A DNA stretch of 9,618 nucleotides from Peptococcaceae bacterium (GCA_031289815.1 JAITOS010000120.1:1-9618), one strand, 5' to 3'; numbered from the stretch's first letter, positions 1 to 6,912 are shown. The notes: generated by a model from the letters alone, not told the origin. Translations and numbers: made by a program.

Positions 1-1
1 A

Positions 2-184
2 GTCGCGAGGCGGGGCGCTGCCGTTTCACGTTCGGCCAGAGGGCCGTCAGCGAGCGGCTTCCCGCCGCGTCCGGCGTTCCAACCGGTTCACTTGCAGAAA
101 AGCCCAGAGGTTTTGGAACGCCAGCGGCGGGGAGCCGCTCGCAGGCCCGGGCCGCCGTGAAGCGACAGCGCCCCGCCTCTCGAC
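2..184. repeat. Long GC-rich imperfect palindrome (~183 bp)
   Basis: Outer arms 2-29 and 157-184 are complementary over 28 bp with three mismatches. A second stem pairs 50-68 with about 124-142, and a third pairs 73-82 with 113-122 (GGCGTTCCAA with TTGGAACGCC). The loop is about 30 nt (83-112). The whole stretch is visibly more GC-rich than the AT-rich sequence that follows at 200-290. No coding frame is convincing. As RNA it would fold into one long hairpin with small bulges. It could be a dispersed palindromic repeat (MITE- or REP-like), a structured RNA, or the terminator region of a gene left of the window. There is no run of T after the right arm, which argues against a simple terminator. 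The palindrome is certain; its nature is not. Confidence 0.75.
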
Positions 185-231
185 GGGCCACAGCCCAACA
201 TCCCAGCTTAACGATCATTTTAATGACCCCG

Positions 232-259
232 TTGCTATTTAGCAAATCCATGATATAAT
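232..259 (+). promoter_or_regulatory. Promoter of the ilvE-marR operon
   Basis: TTGCTA (232-237), a 16-bp spacer and an exact TATAAT (254-259) form a sigma-A-type promoter about 55 bp before the aminotransferase start. The predicted transcription start is near 266, inside the palindromic operator at 258-279. Confidence 0.7.
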
Positions 260-279
260 TATCTTGAAATCAAGATAAT
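258..279. promoter_or_regulatory. MarR/MhqR-like operator, perfect palindrome
   Basis: ATTATCTTGA (258-267) and TCAAGATAAT (270-279) are perfect inverted repeats separated by AA. The site overlaps the last bases of the -10 box and the predicted transcription start, an ideal position for repression. Its core, ATCTTGA then TCAAGAT, resembles the box I recall for the MarR-family quinone sensor MhqR of Bacillus (ATCTCGA then TCGAGAT). The operon it controls encodes an MhqR-like MarR protein, so autoregulation is a natural inference. Confidence 0.7.
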
Positions 280-314
280 ATACCCCTTAAACAACCGCAG
301 AGAGGAGCTTCACC

Positions 315-1376
315 ATGAATATCGCCATCACTCGCACCACGAACCCCAAACCCCATCCGGAGGAATCCAACCTGGGCTTCGGCCAATACTTTACCGATCA
401 TATGTTTTTGCTGAATTTCAGTCCCGGCAAGGGCTGGCATAATGCGCGCATCGTCCCTTACGGCCCCCTCGAACTGGACCCGGCCACCATGACCCTGCAT
501 TACGCCCAGGAGATCTTTGAAGGACTCAAAGCCTATCGCGGCATCGACGGCAAAATCCGGCTCTTCCGGGCCATTGAAAATATACGCCGCCTCAACCGCA
601 GCAACGAGCGCCTCTGCGTACCGCTCATCGCGGAAAGCGATTTCATGCAGGCGCTGACGGAGCTCCTTCATATAGAAGAAAGCTGGATTCCCAGCAGCCC
701 GGATACCTCGCTGTATATCCGCCCCTTTCTGATCGCTACCGATCCCTTTTTAGGCGTCAGGCCGTCGGACACCCACCTGTTTATCATCATCCTCTCCCCG
801 GTCGGCTCTTATTACGCCAACGGGATCAGCCCCACCAGCATTCTCGTAGAAGACGAGGACGTCCGCGCCGTCCGCGGCGGCCTTGGCTGCGCTAAAACGG
901 GAGCGAATTACGCCGCCACCATCCGCGCCCAGGACAAAGCCAAACACAAGGGCTTTACGCAAGTCCTTTGGCTGGACGCCCTCGAACAAAAATATGTAGA
1001 AGAGATCGGCACCTCGAACGCTTTCTTCAAGATTGCCGGCACGGTCATCACCCCGCCCCTCAACGGCTCGATCTTGCCCGGAATTACCCGTATGTCGGTG
1101 CTGGATCTGCTGCGGCATTGGCAAAACCGGCTGGAGGAACGCCCGATTTCCATTGATGAGGTCATCGACGCCGCCAACCGCGGCCTTTTGGAAGAATCCT
1201 TCGCCTCCGGCACCGCCGCCGTGATCTCTCCCATCGGCAGCTTAACCTACAAGGGGAAAAGCGTCGAAATCAACGAAGGCAAGATCGGCGCGCTGTCGCA
1301 AAAGCTCTATGACACCCTGACGGGAATACAGTGGGGAAAGCTCCCGGATCCCTTTGGCTGGACGACCCACATCTAA
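315..1376 (+). CDS. ilvE: Branched-chain amino acid aminotransferase (class IV PLP enzyme)
   Basis: This 353-residue protein is a fold-type IV PLP aminotransferase. It interconverts leucine, isoleucine or valine with their 2-oxo acids, using 2-oxoglutarate/glutamate, in the cytosol. The PLP lysine is probably K194 in the motif CAKTGANYAAT. The region EEIGTSNAFF (about 229-238) matches the conserved E-x-x-x-x-N-x-F segment, and SGTAAV (about 298-303) is the phosphate-binding segment. FEGLKAYR (about 68-75) and the YKG near 312-314 are typical of the longer, eukaryote-like BCAT subgroup. The length is normal for that group. The ATG is supported by AGAGGAG (301-307) seven bases upstream. It is the first gene of an operon with the MarR gene 50 bp downstream, and a palindromic operator lies on its promoter. 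Control of a BCAT by an MhqR-like regulator is unusual. The family assignment is firm; the exact substrate preference is inferred. Confidence 0.93.
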   Translation: MNIAITRTTNPKPHPEESNLGFGQYFTDHMFLLNFSPGKGWHNARIVPYGPLELDPATMTLHYAQEIFEGLKAYRGIDGKIRLFRAIENIRRLNRSNERLCVPLIAESDFMQALTELLHIEESWIPSSPDTSLYIRPFLIATDPFLGVRPSDTHLFIIILSPVGSYYANGISPTSILVEDEDVRAVRGGLGCAKTGANYAATIRAQDKAKHKGFTQVLWLDALEQKYVEEIGTSNAFFKIAGTVITPPLNGSILPGITRMSVLDLLRHWQNRLEERPISIDEVIDAANRGLLEESFASGTAAVISPIGSLTYKGKSVEINEGKIGALSQKLYDTLTGIQWGKLPDPFGWTTHI

Positions 1377-1426
1377 CGCAGCCCCTATGAACACATCCCC
1401 TATGGCTCTGAAAGGCAGGGTTTGAT

Positions 1427-1900
1427 CTGGATAAGCAAACGGCGTTCAATCTCTTCCTCGCGTTTTCAACCACCTTTCGTTCCCTGGACGGCGCGGTCAA
1501 AAAAAATGTCCGCCAGTACGGATTAAACCCCACGGAGTTTGGCATCCTGGAATTCTTATATCTCCACGGCCCCCAGCCCATTCAGCAGATCGGCGCCAAA
1601 ATTCTGCTGACCAGCGGCAGTATGACCTATGCCATCACGCAATTGGAGTCTAAAGAACTGGCCCGCCGCAGCCTCAGCGAACAGGATAAGCGCATTATTT
1701 ATGTAGAACTCACGGAGGCCGGAGAGACGCTTTTGCAGAAAATCTTTCCGGAGTACGAGGCCTTTCTGCGTCATCTTTTCGCTTCCCTGGCGGAAGCCGA
1801 CGCGCTTCGGTTCATCGAGCAGCTGCGACATTTGGAGCGGGCCGTCAGCGACGCCGCGGAGGACGCCCCCGATGGCGGGAGTTTGCCGCCGATAAACTAA
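1427..1900 (+). CDS. MarR-family transcriptional regulator, MhqR-like, probable CTG start
   Basis: This is a winged-helix DNA-binding regulator of 157 residues if translated from CTG at 1427. An N-terminal dimerisation helix (about 1-30) precedes the motif GLNPTEFGILEFLY (32-45), then GPQPIQQIG and LLTSGSMTYAITQLE (about 48-74), the recognition-helix region, and a wing ending in IIYVELTEAG. This pattern is typical of the MhqR/YkvE-like MarR subgroup. The frame has a stop at 1409-1411 and no ATG, GTG or TTG before CTG 1427. AGGG (1417-1420) lies six bases upstream of that codon. The first ATG (1622) would remove 65 residues, including half of the DNA-binding domain. The CTG position also matches where relatives start (residues DKQTAFNLF follow it). 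The gene is cotranscribed with ilvE and probably represses the 258-279 operator. The ligand is unknown; quinones or electrophiles are possible by family analogy only. Confidence 0.83.
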   Translation: MDKQTAFNLFLAFSTTFRSLDGAVKKNVRQYGLNPTEFGILEFLYLHGPQPIQQIGAKILLTSGSMTYAITQLESKELARRSLSEQDKRIIYVELTEAGETLLQKIFPEYEAFLRHLFASLAEADALRFIEQLRHLERAVSDAAEDAPDGGSLPPIN

Positions 1901-1919
1901 GCGCAAATCCGCATAATAC

Positions 1920-1948
1920 TATACTTTTCGACCCTCCTGCTATATAAT
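1920..1948 (+). promoter_or_regulatory. Candidate promoter of the FIST-kinase operon
   Basis: An exact TATAAT lies at 1943-1948, 47 bp before the FIST start. The matching -35 position (TATACT, 1920-1925, 17-bp spacer) is poor, so an activator may be needed, or the promoter may lie elsewhere. No terminator is visible between the marR stop (1900) and this site, so readthrough from the ilvE operon is possible. Confidence 0.4.
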
Positions 1949-1995
1949 TATTTCCAGAAAGAATCTTCTTGACCGTACAGTGAGGAGGAAGTGTG

Positions 1996-3159
1996 ATGAT
2001 CCGTACCTTGATCGCTCATACCAGCGAAATCGACGATATTGAACTCGCCGCCCAGGAAATTCGCGACCAGCTTCAGCCGCAAGAGCATTTGCGTAAAAAC
2101 TCGGTAGGAATTATTTCCTGTCACTATGAATTCGTCTCATCCGGCGCGTTAAAGGCAATTTGCGAAGCCCTGCCCTTTGACGTAGCCGGTACCATTACCA
2201 CGACCCAGGCTGTCAACGATACTTCCGGTACGCTGTTGCTTACCCTGATGGTACTCACCAGCGACGACGTCTCCTTTAAGACGGCGCGCACTTCCTCCCT
2301 CCTCAGCGAACCTGCCAAGGCCATCGAACGCGCCTATCGGGAAGCGGCCGCTTCCATTCCTGAAAATCCTGCGCTCGTCTTCATGTTCGCCGCCTTTATG
2401 ATCGAAAACTTCGGCGACAGCTATGTGGACGCCGTTACGAAAATTTCCGGCGGCGCTCCTTGTTTTGGGACTCTGGCCATCGATGATTCCGCGGATTTTC
2501 ACGATTCTTACATGATCTATGACGGCGAAGCGTACCGGGATTGTCTGGCCCTGATCCTGGTCTACGGCCCGTTAGCGCCGAAATTTTATATCGCCACCTT
2601 CTCTGAGGACAAGCTCATTGATAAAGCGGCTCTCATTACCGCCGCCGAAAATCACATCCTCAAAGGGGTCAATGGCCGCCCGCTTATGGAATACTTTGAA
2701 AGTTTAGGACTCGCCAAGGCCAGTGAAACGGGCTATGCCATGACTTCCCTGCCCTTTATGCTGGACTACGGCGACGGTACGCCGCCGATCTCCAGAGTCT
2801 TCATCGGGCTGAACGAAGACAAACACGCGATATGCGCGGGCATCATGCCGGAAGGCGCCACCCTGTACCTGGGCATATTCGATAAAGAGGACGTCCTCCT
2901 GACGACCCGCGAAGCGGTAAAAGAAGCGCTGCAAGCGGCAGAGGGCGCGTCCGGCGTCCTCATCTACTCGTGTATCGCGCGTAACATGTCCCTGAGCGGC
3001 AGCGTGCTGGCCGAAGCGGATTTAGTCCGCCGGGAAATCGGCGCTACCCTGCCTTTTATGATGGCCTATTCCGGCGGTGAAATTTGCCCCACGCAAATCA
3101 CTAAAGATTCCGCCATCAACCGCTTCCATAACAACGCCTTCATTTTGTGCCTTTTCTAG
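1996..3159 (+). CDS. FIST-domain sensory protein (FIST_N plus FIST_C)
   Basis: FIST proteins are cytosolic ligand-binding signal-transduction proteins. The NosP branch binds haem/NO and controls a partner histidine kinase; other members are proposed to sense small molecules such as amino acids. This one has 387 residues. The N-terminal part (about 30-215) contains the FIST segments SVGIISCHYEF, AGTITTTQAV and GGAPCFGTLA. The C-terminal part (about 225-385) ends in the typical YSGGEICP followed by NRFHNNAFILCLF. No signal peptide or membrane segment is seen. ATG 1996 is preferred over the in-frame GTG at 1993 because AGGAGG (1983-1988) is seven bases from the ATG but only four from the GTG. 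The hybrid kinase gene begins 42 bp downstream on the same strand, which suggests that this protein is its sensor input. The ligand cannot be read from the sequence, and I did not confirm a haem-binding histidine. Confidence 0.87.
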   Translation: MIRTLIAHTSEIDDIELAAQEIRDQLQPQEHLRKNSVGIISCHYEFVSSGALKAICEALPFDVAGTITTTQAVNDTSGTLLLTLMVLTSDDVSFKTARTSSLLSEPAKAIERAYREAAASIPENPALVFMFAAFMIENFGDSYVDAVTKISGGAPCFGTLAIDDSADFHDSYMIYDGEAYRDCLALILVYGPLAPKFYIATFSEDKLIDKAALITAAENHILKGVNGRPLMEYFESLGLAKASETGYAMTSLPFMLDYGDGTPPISRVFIGLNEDKHAICAGIMPEGATLYLGIFDKEDVLLTTREAVKEALQAAEGASGVLIYSCIARNMSLSGSVLAEADLVRREIGATLPFMMAYSGGEICPTQITKDSAINRFHNNAFILCLF

Positions 3160-3201
3160 CACACCCGTCGCCCCATCCTTTTGCCGAAAGGGGATCATCC
3201 C

Positions 3202-4944
3202 GTGCCGCTTATTGATGAAAACGATGAAAAGGCCTTGCTGCTGGAAAAAATCTCTCAGTTACAGCTTCAAAACAAAAAGCTCACCCGCGAGCTTAAAACA
3301 ACGAACAATTTTCTCGACAAAGTTACCAAAACCGTGGAAGCCAAAGACACCCTGGGACAGATGCTCTCCACCATTAACGCCCAGCAAAAAGCCTATACGG
3401 ATATCCTTCTTAAAAACTGCCCCAACATCATCTTTCTTTTGGACGTCAGCGGGCGGTTTGTACTCAGTACGGAGGTTTTTTTAAGCGCGACCGCTATTCA
3501 TAATTTTGATTTTATTCAAAACCGCCCCTATGAAGAAGTCTTTGCGCCCTATGTAACGCCTGATTTATCAGAAAGACTGAAGAAGGCGGTGGACGCCGTC
3601 ATTCACACCAGGGAAACCGTCCTCCTGAATGAGTGGATTGATTTCAGCCAAAAGAATACCTGCCGCTATTATTCGATCGAGCTCATCCCCATCAACGACG
3701 CCAAAAGTACCGGCGACGGCCTGACCTCCGGCGTACTCGCCGTCTTTGTGGACTTGACGGATTTTATGCGGGAAAAACAGCGCGCGGAAGCCGCGAATAA
3801 CGCTAAATCAGATTTTCTCGCCACCATGTCCCACGAAATCAGAACTCCGATGAACGCGATTGTCGGCATGACGGAAATGCTCTCCCGCAGCGCTCTGGAT
3901 CCTCAGCAGCTCAAATATCTGTCGGACATCAAAAAATCGTCGCAATCATTGCTCTCGATCATTAACGACATTCTGGACTTTTCCAAGATTGAAGCCGGTA
4001 AGCTCGACGTCGTCAACTCCAATTATAATTTACACAGCCTGTTGGAAGACCTACGCTCCATGTTTGAATTATTATTTGAAAACAAAAAACTCTCTTTGTA
4101 TTTTTATGTACACGCCAATGTTCCCGAAATGCTTTATGGCGACGATAACCGGCTCCGGCAAATACTCATCAATCTATTTTCCAACGCCTTAAAATACACC
4201 AACCACGGCGGCGTAAATTTCTCCGTGTGGCTGACCGCGGATCAGACGCTGCGTTTTGATGTAAAGGATACAGGGATCGGCATTCGCCGGGAAGACGCCG
4301 CCAAGCTATTCCACCCCTTTGAACAATTGGATCTCCGCAAGAACAAAAACGTGATCGGCACGGGCCTTGGTTTGGCCATCAGCTACCACCTTTGTCAGTT
4401 GATGGGCGGTCGTTTATGGTTTGAAAGCGAATACAACCAGGGATCCACCTTTTCTCTGTCCATTCCCTGTGTCTTAGGGGATAAACATTGCGCCGAAGCT
4501 TCAACCGATGAACTTGAACCGGCGGAATTCAGCGCGCCGACCGCCAGGATCCTGGTCGTTGACGACATCGATATCAATCTGGTGGTCATCGAAGCTCTCC
4601 TCAGCACGTTCGGCATCACCCCTGCCCTTGCCGCCAGCGGCGCTGAAGCTCTTGAATGCATCAACCGGGAGAAGGACGCGTATCATCTCATATTTATGGA
4701 TCATATGATGCCGGAAATGGACGGCGTCGAAACTACGCGCTTGATCCGGCTGCGCGGCGGCTATCTTGAACACATTCCCATTATCGCTTTGACAGCCAAC
4801 ACGACCAATGACGCGAAAGCCATGCTGTTAGACAATCAATTCGACGACTTTTTATCTAAACCCCTGGAATTTTCCGTCCTGAACCGCTGTCTGCGCAAGT
4901 GGCTGCCTCCAGAATTGATCCGCCAAAAAGAGCAAACCCTCTAG
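3202..4944 (+). CDS. Soluble hybrid sensor histidine kinase (coiled coil-PAS-HisKA-HATPase-REC)
   Basis: A histidine kinase of 580 residues that autophosphorylates and passes phosphate to its own receiver domain. A charged coiled coil (about 5-45) is followed by a PAS-like domain (about 65-190, starting near NIIFLLDVSGRFV). HisKA carries H211 in MSHEIRTPMNAIVG. The ATPase domain has N328 (LFSNALKYT), DTGIGI (356-361) and GTGLGLAI (386-393). The C-terminal receiver has the acidic pair D454/D455, phosphoacceptor D500 in FMDHMMPEMDG, and K553 in LSKPLE. All catalytic residues are present. There are no transmembrane segments, so it is cytosolic. GTG 3202 is chosen because an AGGGGA-type site lies about seven bases upstream; the in-frame TTG at 3181 has none. 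It follows the FIST gene in one operon. No DNA-binding regulator or separate phosphotransfer protein lies nearby, so the output target is outside the window. Its stop codon overlaps that of the convergent cyclase gene. Confidence 0.93.
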   Translation: MPLIDENDEKALLLEKISQLQLQNKKLTRELKTTNNFLDKVTKTVEAKDTLGQMLSTINAQQKAYTDILLKNCPNIIFLLDVSGRFVLSTEVFLSATAIHNFDFIQNRPYEEVFAPYVTPDLSERLKKAVDAVIHTRETVLLNEWIDFSQKNTCRYYSIELIPINDAKSTGDGLTSGVLAVFVDLTDFMREKQRAEAANNAKSDFLATMSHEIRTPMNAIVGMTEMLSRSALDPQQLKYLSDIKKSSQSLLSIINDILDFSKIEAGKLDVVNSNYNLHSLLEDLRSMFELLFENKKLSLYFYVHANVPEMLYGDDNRLRQILINLFSNALKYTNHGGVNFSVWLTADQTLRFDVKDTGIGIRREDAAKLFHPFEQLDLRKNKNVIGTGLGLAISYHLCQLMGGRLWFESEYNQGSTFSLSIPCVLGDKHCAEASTDELEPAEFSAPTARILVVDDIDINLVVIEALLSTFGITPALAASGAEALECINREKDAYHLIFMDHMMPEMDGVETTRLIRLRGGYLEHIPIIALTANTTNDAKAMLLDNQFDDFLSKPLEFSVLNRCLRKWLPPELIRQKEQTL

Positions 4945-6236
4945 CGGCCCTTTTTCAGGCGTTTTTGCTCATACATAATATGATCCATTTCGGCCAGGAG
5001 CTCGGCGACGCTCTGTCCTTTGTCAGGAATAATACTGACCAGGCCATAACTGAAATCCATTCTATAGGGTTTCTGCGACTGTACGCTATATTCCTCGATT
5101 CGCTCCTTCATCCGCAAGATGATTTTTTCCGCTTCGCACATCTTACAACGGAACACGATCAAAAATTCATCGCCGCCATAACGGCAAACCATATCCTGAC
5201 TGCGTACTGAGTCCCGCAAGACATTGGCGATCCCTTTGATCGCAAAGTCCCCTTCATTATGACCGTGAACGTCGTTGATCGTCTTCAGATTGTCGATATC
5301 GATAAAAGCGGCGCAATAGGGAACCTCCGGCGCGGCGGTCAGCGCCTCCTTCAAGGACTGCACCCCCACCCAGCGGTTATTGACCTCCGTCAGCGCATCC
5401 GTGGAAGCGGTCTTGCGCAGAGAGGTTTCGTGACGTTTCCACTCACTGATATCGTCGATCATGTGCAGATAACCCAAGCGTCCGTCCGTAAGCTCCAGCT
5501 TATCCGAAGTAATCTTGTACCAGGAACCCGTTTGCTCGTCAAACACTTCCTGAAAAATCGGAAATTTATGATCTTCTGATTCCGTACTGACGCGAAGCAG
5601 GTTGCCGACCAGCACACCCGCTACGTGTTCGCTGTCATACAGATTGTCCACATTCCCGATATAGTCCCGCGCCGGACGATTGAGATAAACGAGCTTCCCC
5701 TCCATATCCACTTCCAGCACCATGATATGCAGATTATTCAGCGCGGCTAATATCTGATGATAACGCCAGCTATTGACCGACCAATTCCATTCTGTTTTTT
5801 CCTGACCGCCACTTTTCACATCTTCATTTTCCGCTTGCGATTGGTCGGCATACATCGCTATTTTGCCCAGCAAATTGTTGTACGCCGTAAACAGCCTTCC
5901 CTCATGGTAGATCTTCCCCACCACATAACCGCGCGCCAGCTGTTCCATATTCCAGCTTATGGTCGAAAATTGCCCATACAAAGCCTTCAACGAGCCTGCC
6001 AGATAGTTTCTTCTTCCCGGCAGTTCCGCGTCGAGATTGCCCTGGCTCAATTCTTTGGAAAAACGATTGATCTCGTTGATATGATTGATCAGCTGATTGA
6101 AGTCCAGCAAAAACTCCCGAAGTGCCGCATCGTTCTCACCCGCCTCTTCAACCGTCAGCGTATCCCCGATTTTTCCCTCTAAGAGCTTTTTCGTAACGGC
6201 CCGCAGGGCCTCTATCATTTGGCTATCAACCTTCAT
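4941..6236 (-). CDS. Soluble HAMP-like/PAS/GGDEF diguanylate cyclase
   Basis: This enzyme should make c-di-GMP from two GTP. It has about 431 residues. An N-terminal region (about 45-126, with SQGNLDAELPGRRNYLAGSL and ISWNMEQLARG) looks like the HAMP-like module found in Firmicute cyclases, but no membrane segment precedes it. A PAS domain follows (about 153-268, HIMVLEVDMEGKLVYLNRPA). The GGDEF domain has metal-binding aspartates in FIDIDNLKTIND (313 and 315), an exact GGDEF signature at 354-358, and an RSQD inhibitory site (345-348) five residues before it, so product inhibition is likely. There is no EAL or HD-GYP domain. Two in-frame ATGs compete: 6242 lies only three bases from GAGG (complement of 6246-6249), while 6236 lies nine bases away and is preferred. 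The V4R gene ends 41 bp upstream on the same strand and is its likely sensor partner. Confidence 0.92.
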   Translation of the reverse strand: MKVDSQMIEALRAVTKKLLEGKIGDTLTVEEAGENDAALREFLLDFNQLINHINEINRFSKELSQGNLDAELPGRRNYLAGSLKALYGQFSTISWNMEQLARGYVVGKIYHEGRLFTAYNNLLGKIAMYADQSQAENEDVKSGGQEKTEWNWSVNSWRYHQILAALNNLHIMVLEVDMEGKLVYLNRPARDYIGNVDNLYDSEHVAGVLVGNLLRVSTESEDHKFPIFQEVFDEQTGSWYKITSDKLELTDGRLGYLHMIDDISEWKRHETSLRKTASTDALTEVNNRWVGVQSLKEALTAAPEVPYCAAFIDIDNLKTINDVHGHNEGDFAIKGIANVLRDSVRSQDMVCRYGGDEFLIVFRCKMCEAEKIILRMKERIEEYSVQSQKPYRMDFSYGLVSIIPDKGQSVAELLAEMDHIMYEQKRLKKGR

Positions 6237-6250
6237 CTTCATTTACCTCA

Positions 6251-6310
6251 ATGATATTATCGGCAAGAACCGAAATCTCATTGAACATTTGCCGTAAAGC
6301 GGCAAGTTCT
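6251..6310 (-). repeat. 60-bp direct repeat, copy A (between V4R and GGDEF)
   Basis: This segment matches 6853-6912 at 52 of 60 positions, including 21 identical consecutive bases (6286-6306). It covers the last codons and stop of the V4R gene and ends just before the ribosome binding site of the cyclase. On the - strand it contains a perfect hairpin, TTGCCG with loop CTTTA and CGGCAA, then a small one, TCGG to CCGA. Confidence 0.85.
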
Positions 6311-6799
6311 GTCTCCCGACGCCCAGCAGTCAATCTCCTTTACTATGAAAGGCTTGCCGGTATACGTTTCCAAAATACCGGCGATAAATCCTTCATCATA
6401 ATCGCAAATCGTTTCATCCGTCACCGGCAGGCCGGAGCAATCTAAATCCTCTCCGACTGTCAAGGTGAACGACAGGGTGTCCATATCCGCTTTTTCTATT
6501 TGCAAGATCCCGATCTTTAATTTGTGCAACTGACTCTGTAAGTTAGCGATAAAATAATCGAAATCTCCGGAAAGATCCAGTAAATTCTTTGCCATTTCCG
6601 TACCGGCCAGATGTCCGGCGGCGCGATACAGCTCAGCCGCAGTCTCCGACCCATACTCCCTGGCTAAAATATCCCTCAGGGTATACTGAAACAGGCGATA
6701 CACCACGACCGGCATGTCCACCCCCAGATTCTTTCTTCCTTCTCCTATGTCCCCCAGATTATCCCAGCTAAATCGAGACGGCTTGTTTTGATACTGCAT
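6278..6799 (-). CDS. V4R (4-vinyl reductase) domain sensor protein
   Basis: A stand-alone V4R-domain protein of 173 residues. V4R domains bind small hydrophobic or metal/haem-type ligands and usually act as input modules for transcription or signalling proteins; here no enzymatic function is implied. The family pattern covers the C-terminal half: C121 in DLDCSGLP, C132 in ICDYDEGFIAGIL, and C158 and C166 in DCWASGDRTCRF. The four cysteines are at the usual conserved positions and may bind metal. The frame is open upstream to an ATG at 6907, but AAGGAGGGAG (complement of 6806-6815) lies nine bases before ATG 6799, so 6799 is chosen. The GGDEF gene follows after 41 bp, with no membrane segment in either product. 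The two probably form a split V4R/GGDEF sensor. The last 33 bases lie inside a 60-bp repeat that recurs upstream of this gene. Confidence 0.88.
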   Translation of the reverse strand: MQYQNKPSRFSWDNLGDIGEGRKNLGVDMPVVVYRLFQYTLRDILAREYGSETAAELYRAAGHLAGTEMAKNLLDLSGDFDYFIANLQSQLHKLKIGILQIEKADMDTLSFTLTVGEDLDCSGLPVTDETICDYDEGFIAGILETYTGKPFIVKEIDCWASGDRTCRFTANVQ

Positions 6800-6852
6800 A
6801 TCGATCTCCCTCCTTATATATCCATATCTATCCTGAATTTTATGTTTTTCTA

Positions 6853-6912
6853 ATGTTAGTATCGGCAATAACCGAAGTAACATTGAGCATTTGCCGTAAA
6901 GCGGCAAGCTCT
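6853..6912 (-). repeat. 60-bp direct repeat, copy B (upstream of V4R)
   Basis: This is the second copy, in the same orientation and 602 bp from copy A. It lies between the candidate promoter (6923-6951) and the V4R ribosome binding site, so it would form the start of the 5' untranslated leader. Both small hairpins are conserved. In the V4R reading frame it encodes CRFTANAQ, nearly the C-terminus of V4R (CRFTANVQ), so it may be the remnant of a duplicated V4R 3' end. A regulatory leader element is the alternative. Confidence 0.85.

Noticed and set aside
750..1234. Open frames antisense to ilvE, and similar shadows elsewhere
   Set aside because: They lie fully inside well-supported genes on the other strand, lack ribosome binding sites, and read as compositionally biased sequence with no family features.
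1622..1900. A 92-residue protein from ATG 1622
   Set aside because: It starts inside the MarR winged-helix domain; clear MarR sequence continues upstream in frame to CTG 1427.
4941..6320. c-di-GMP riboswitch before the cyclase gene
   Set aside because: The region before the cyclase start lacks the conserved GEMM-type segments; only the repeat hairpins are seen.
6800..6907. N-terminal extension of the V4R protein to ATG 6907
   Set aside because: The extra 36 codons run through repeat copy B and an AT-rich leader, and a strong AAGGAGGGAG site precedes ATG 6799, where the family-like sequence begins.
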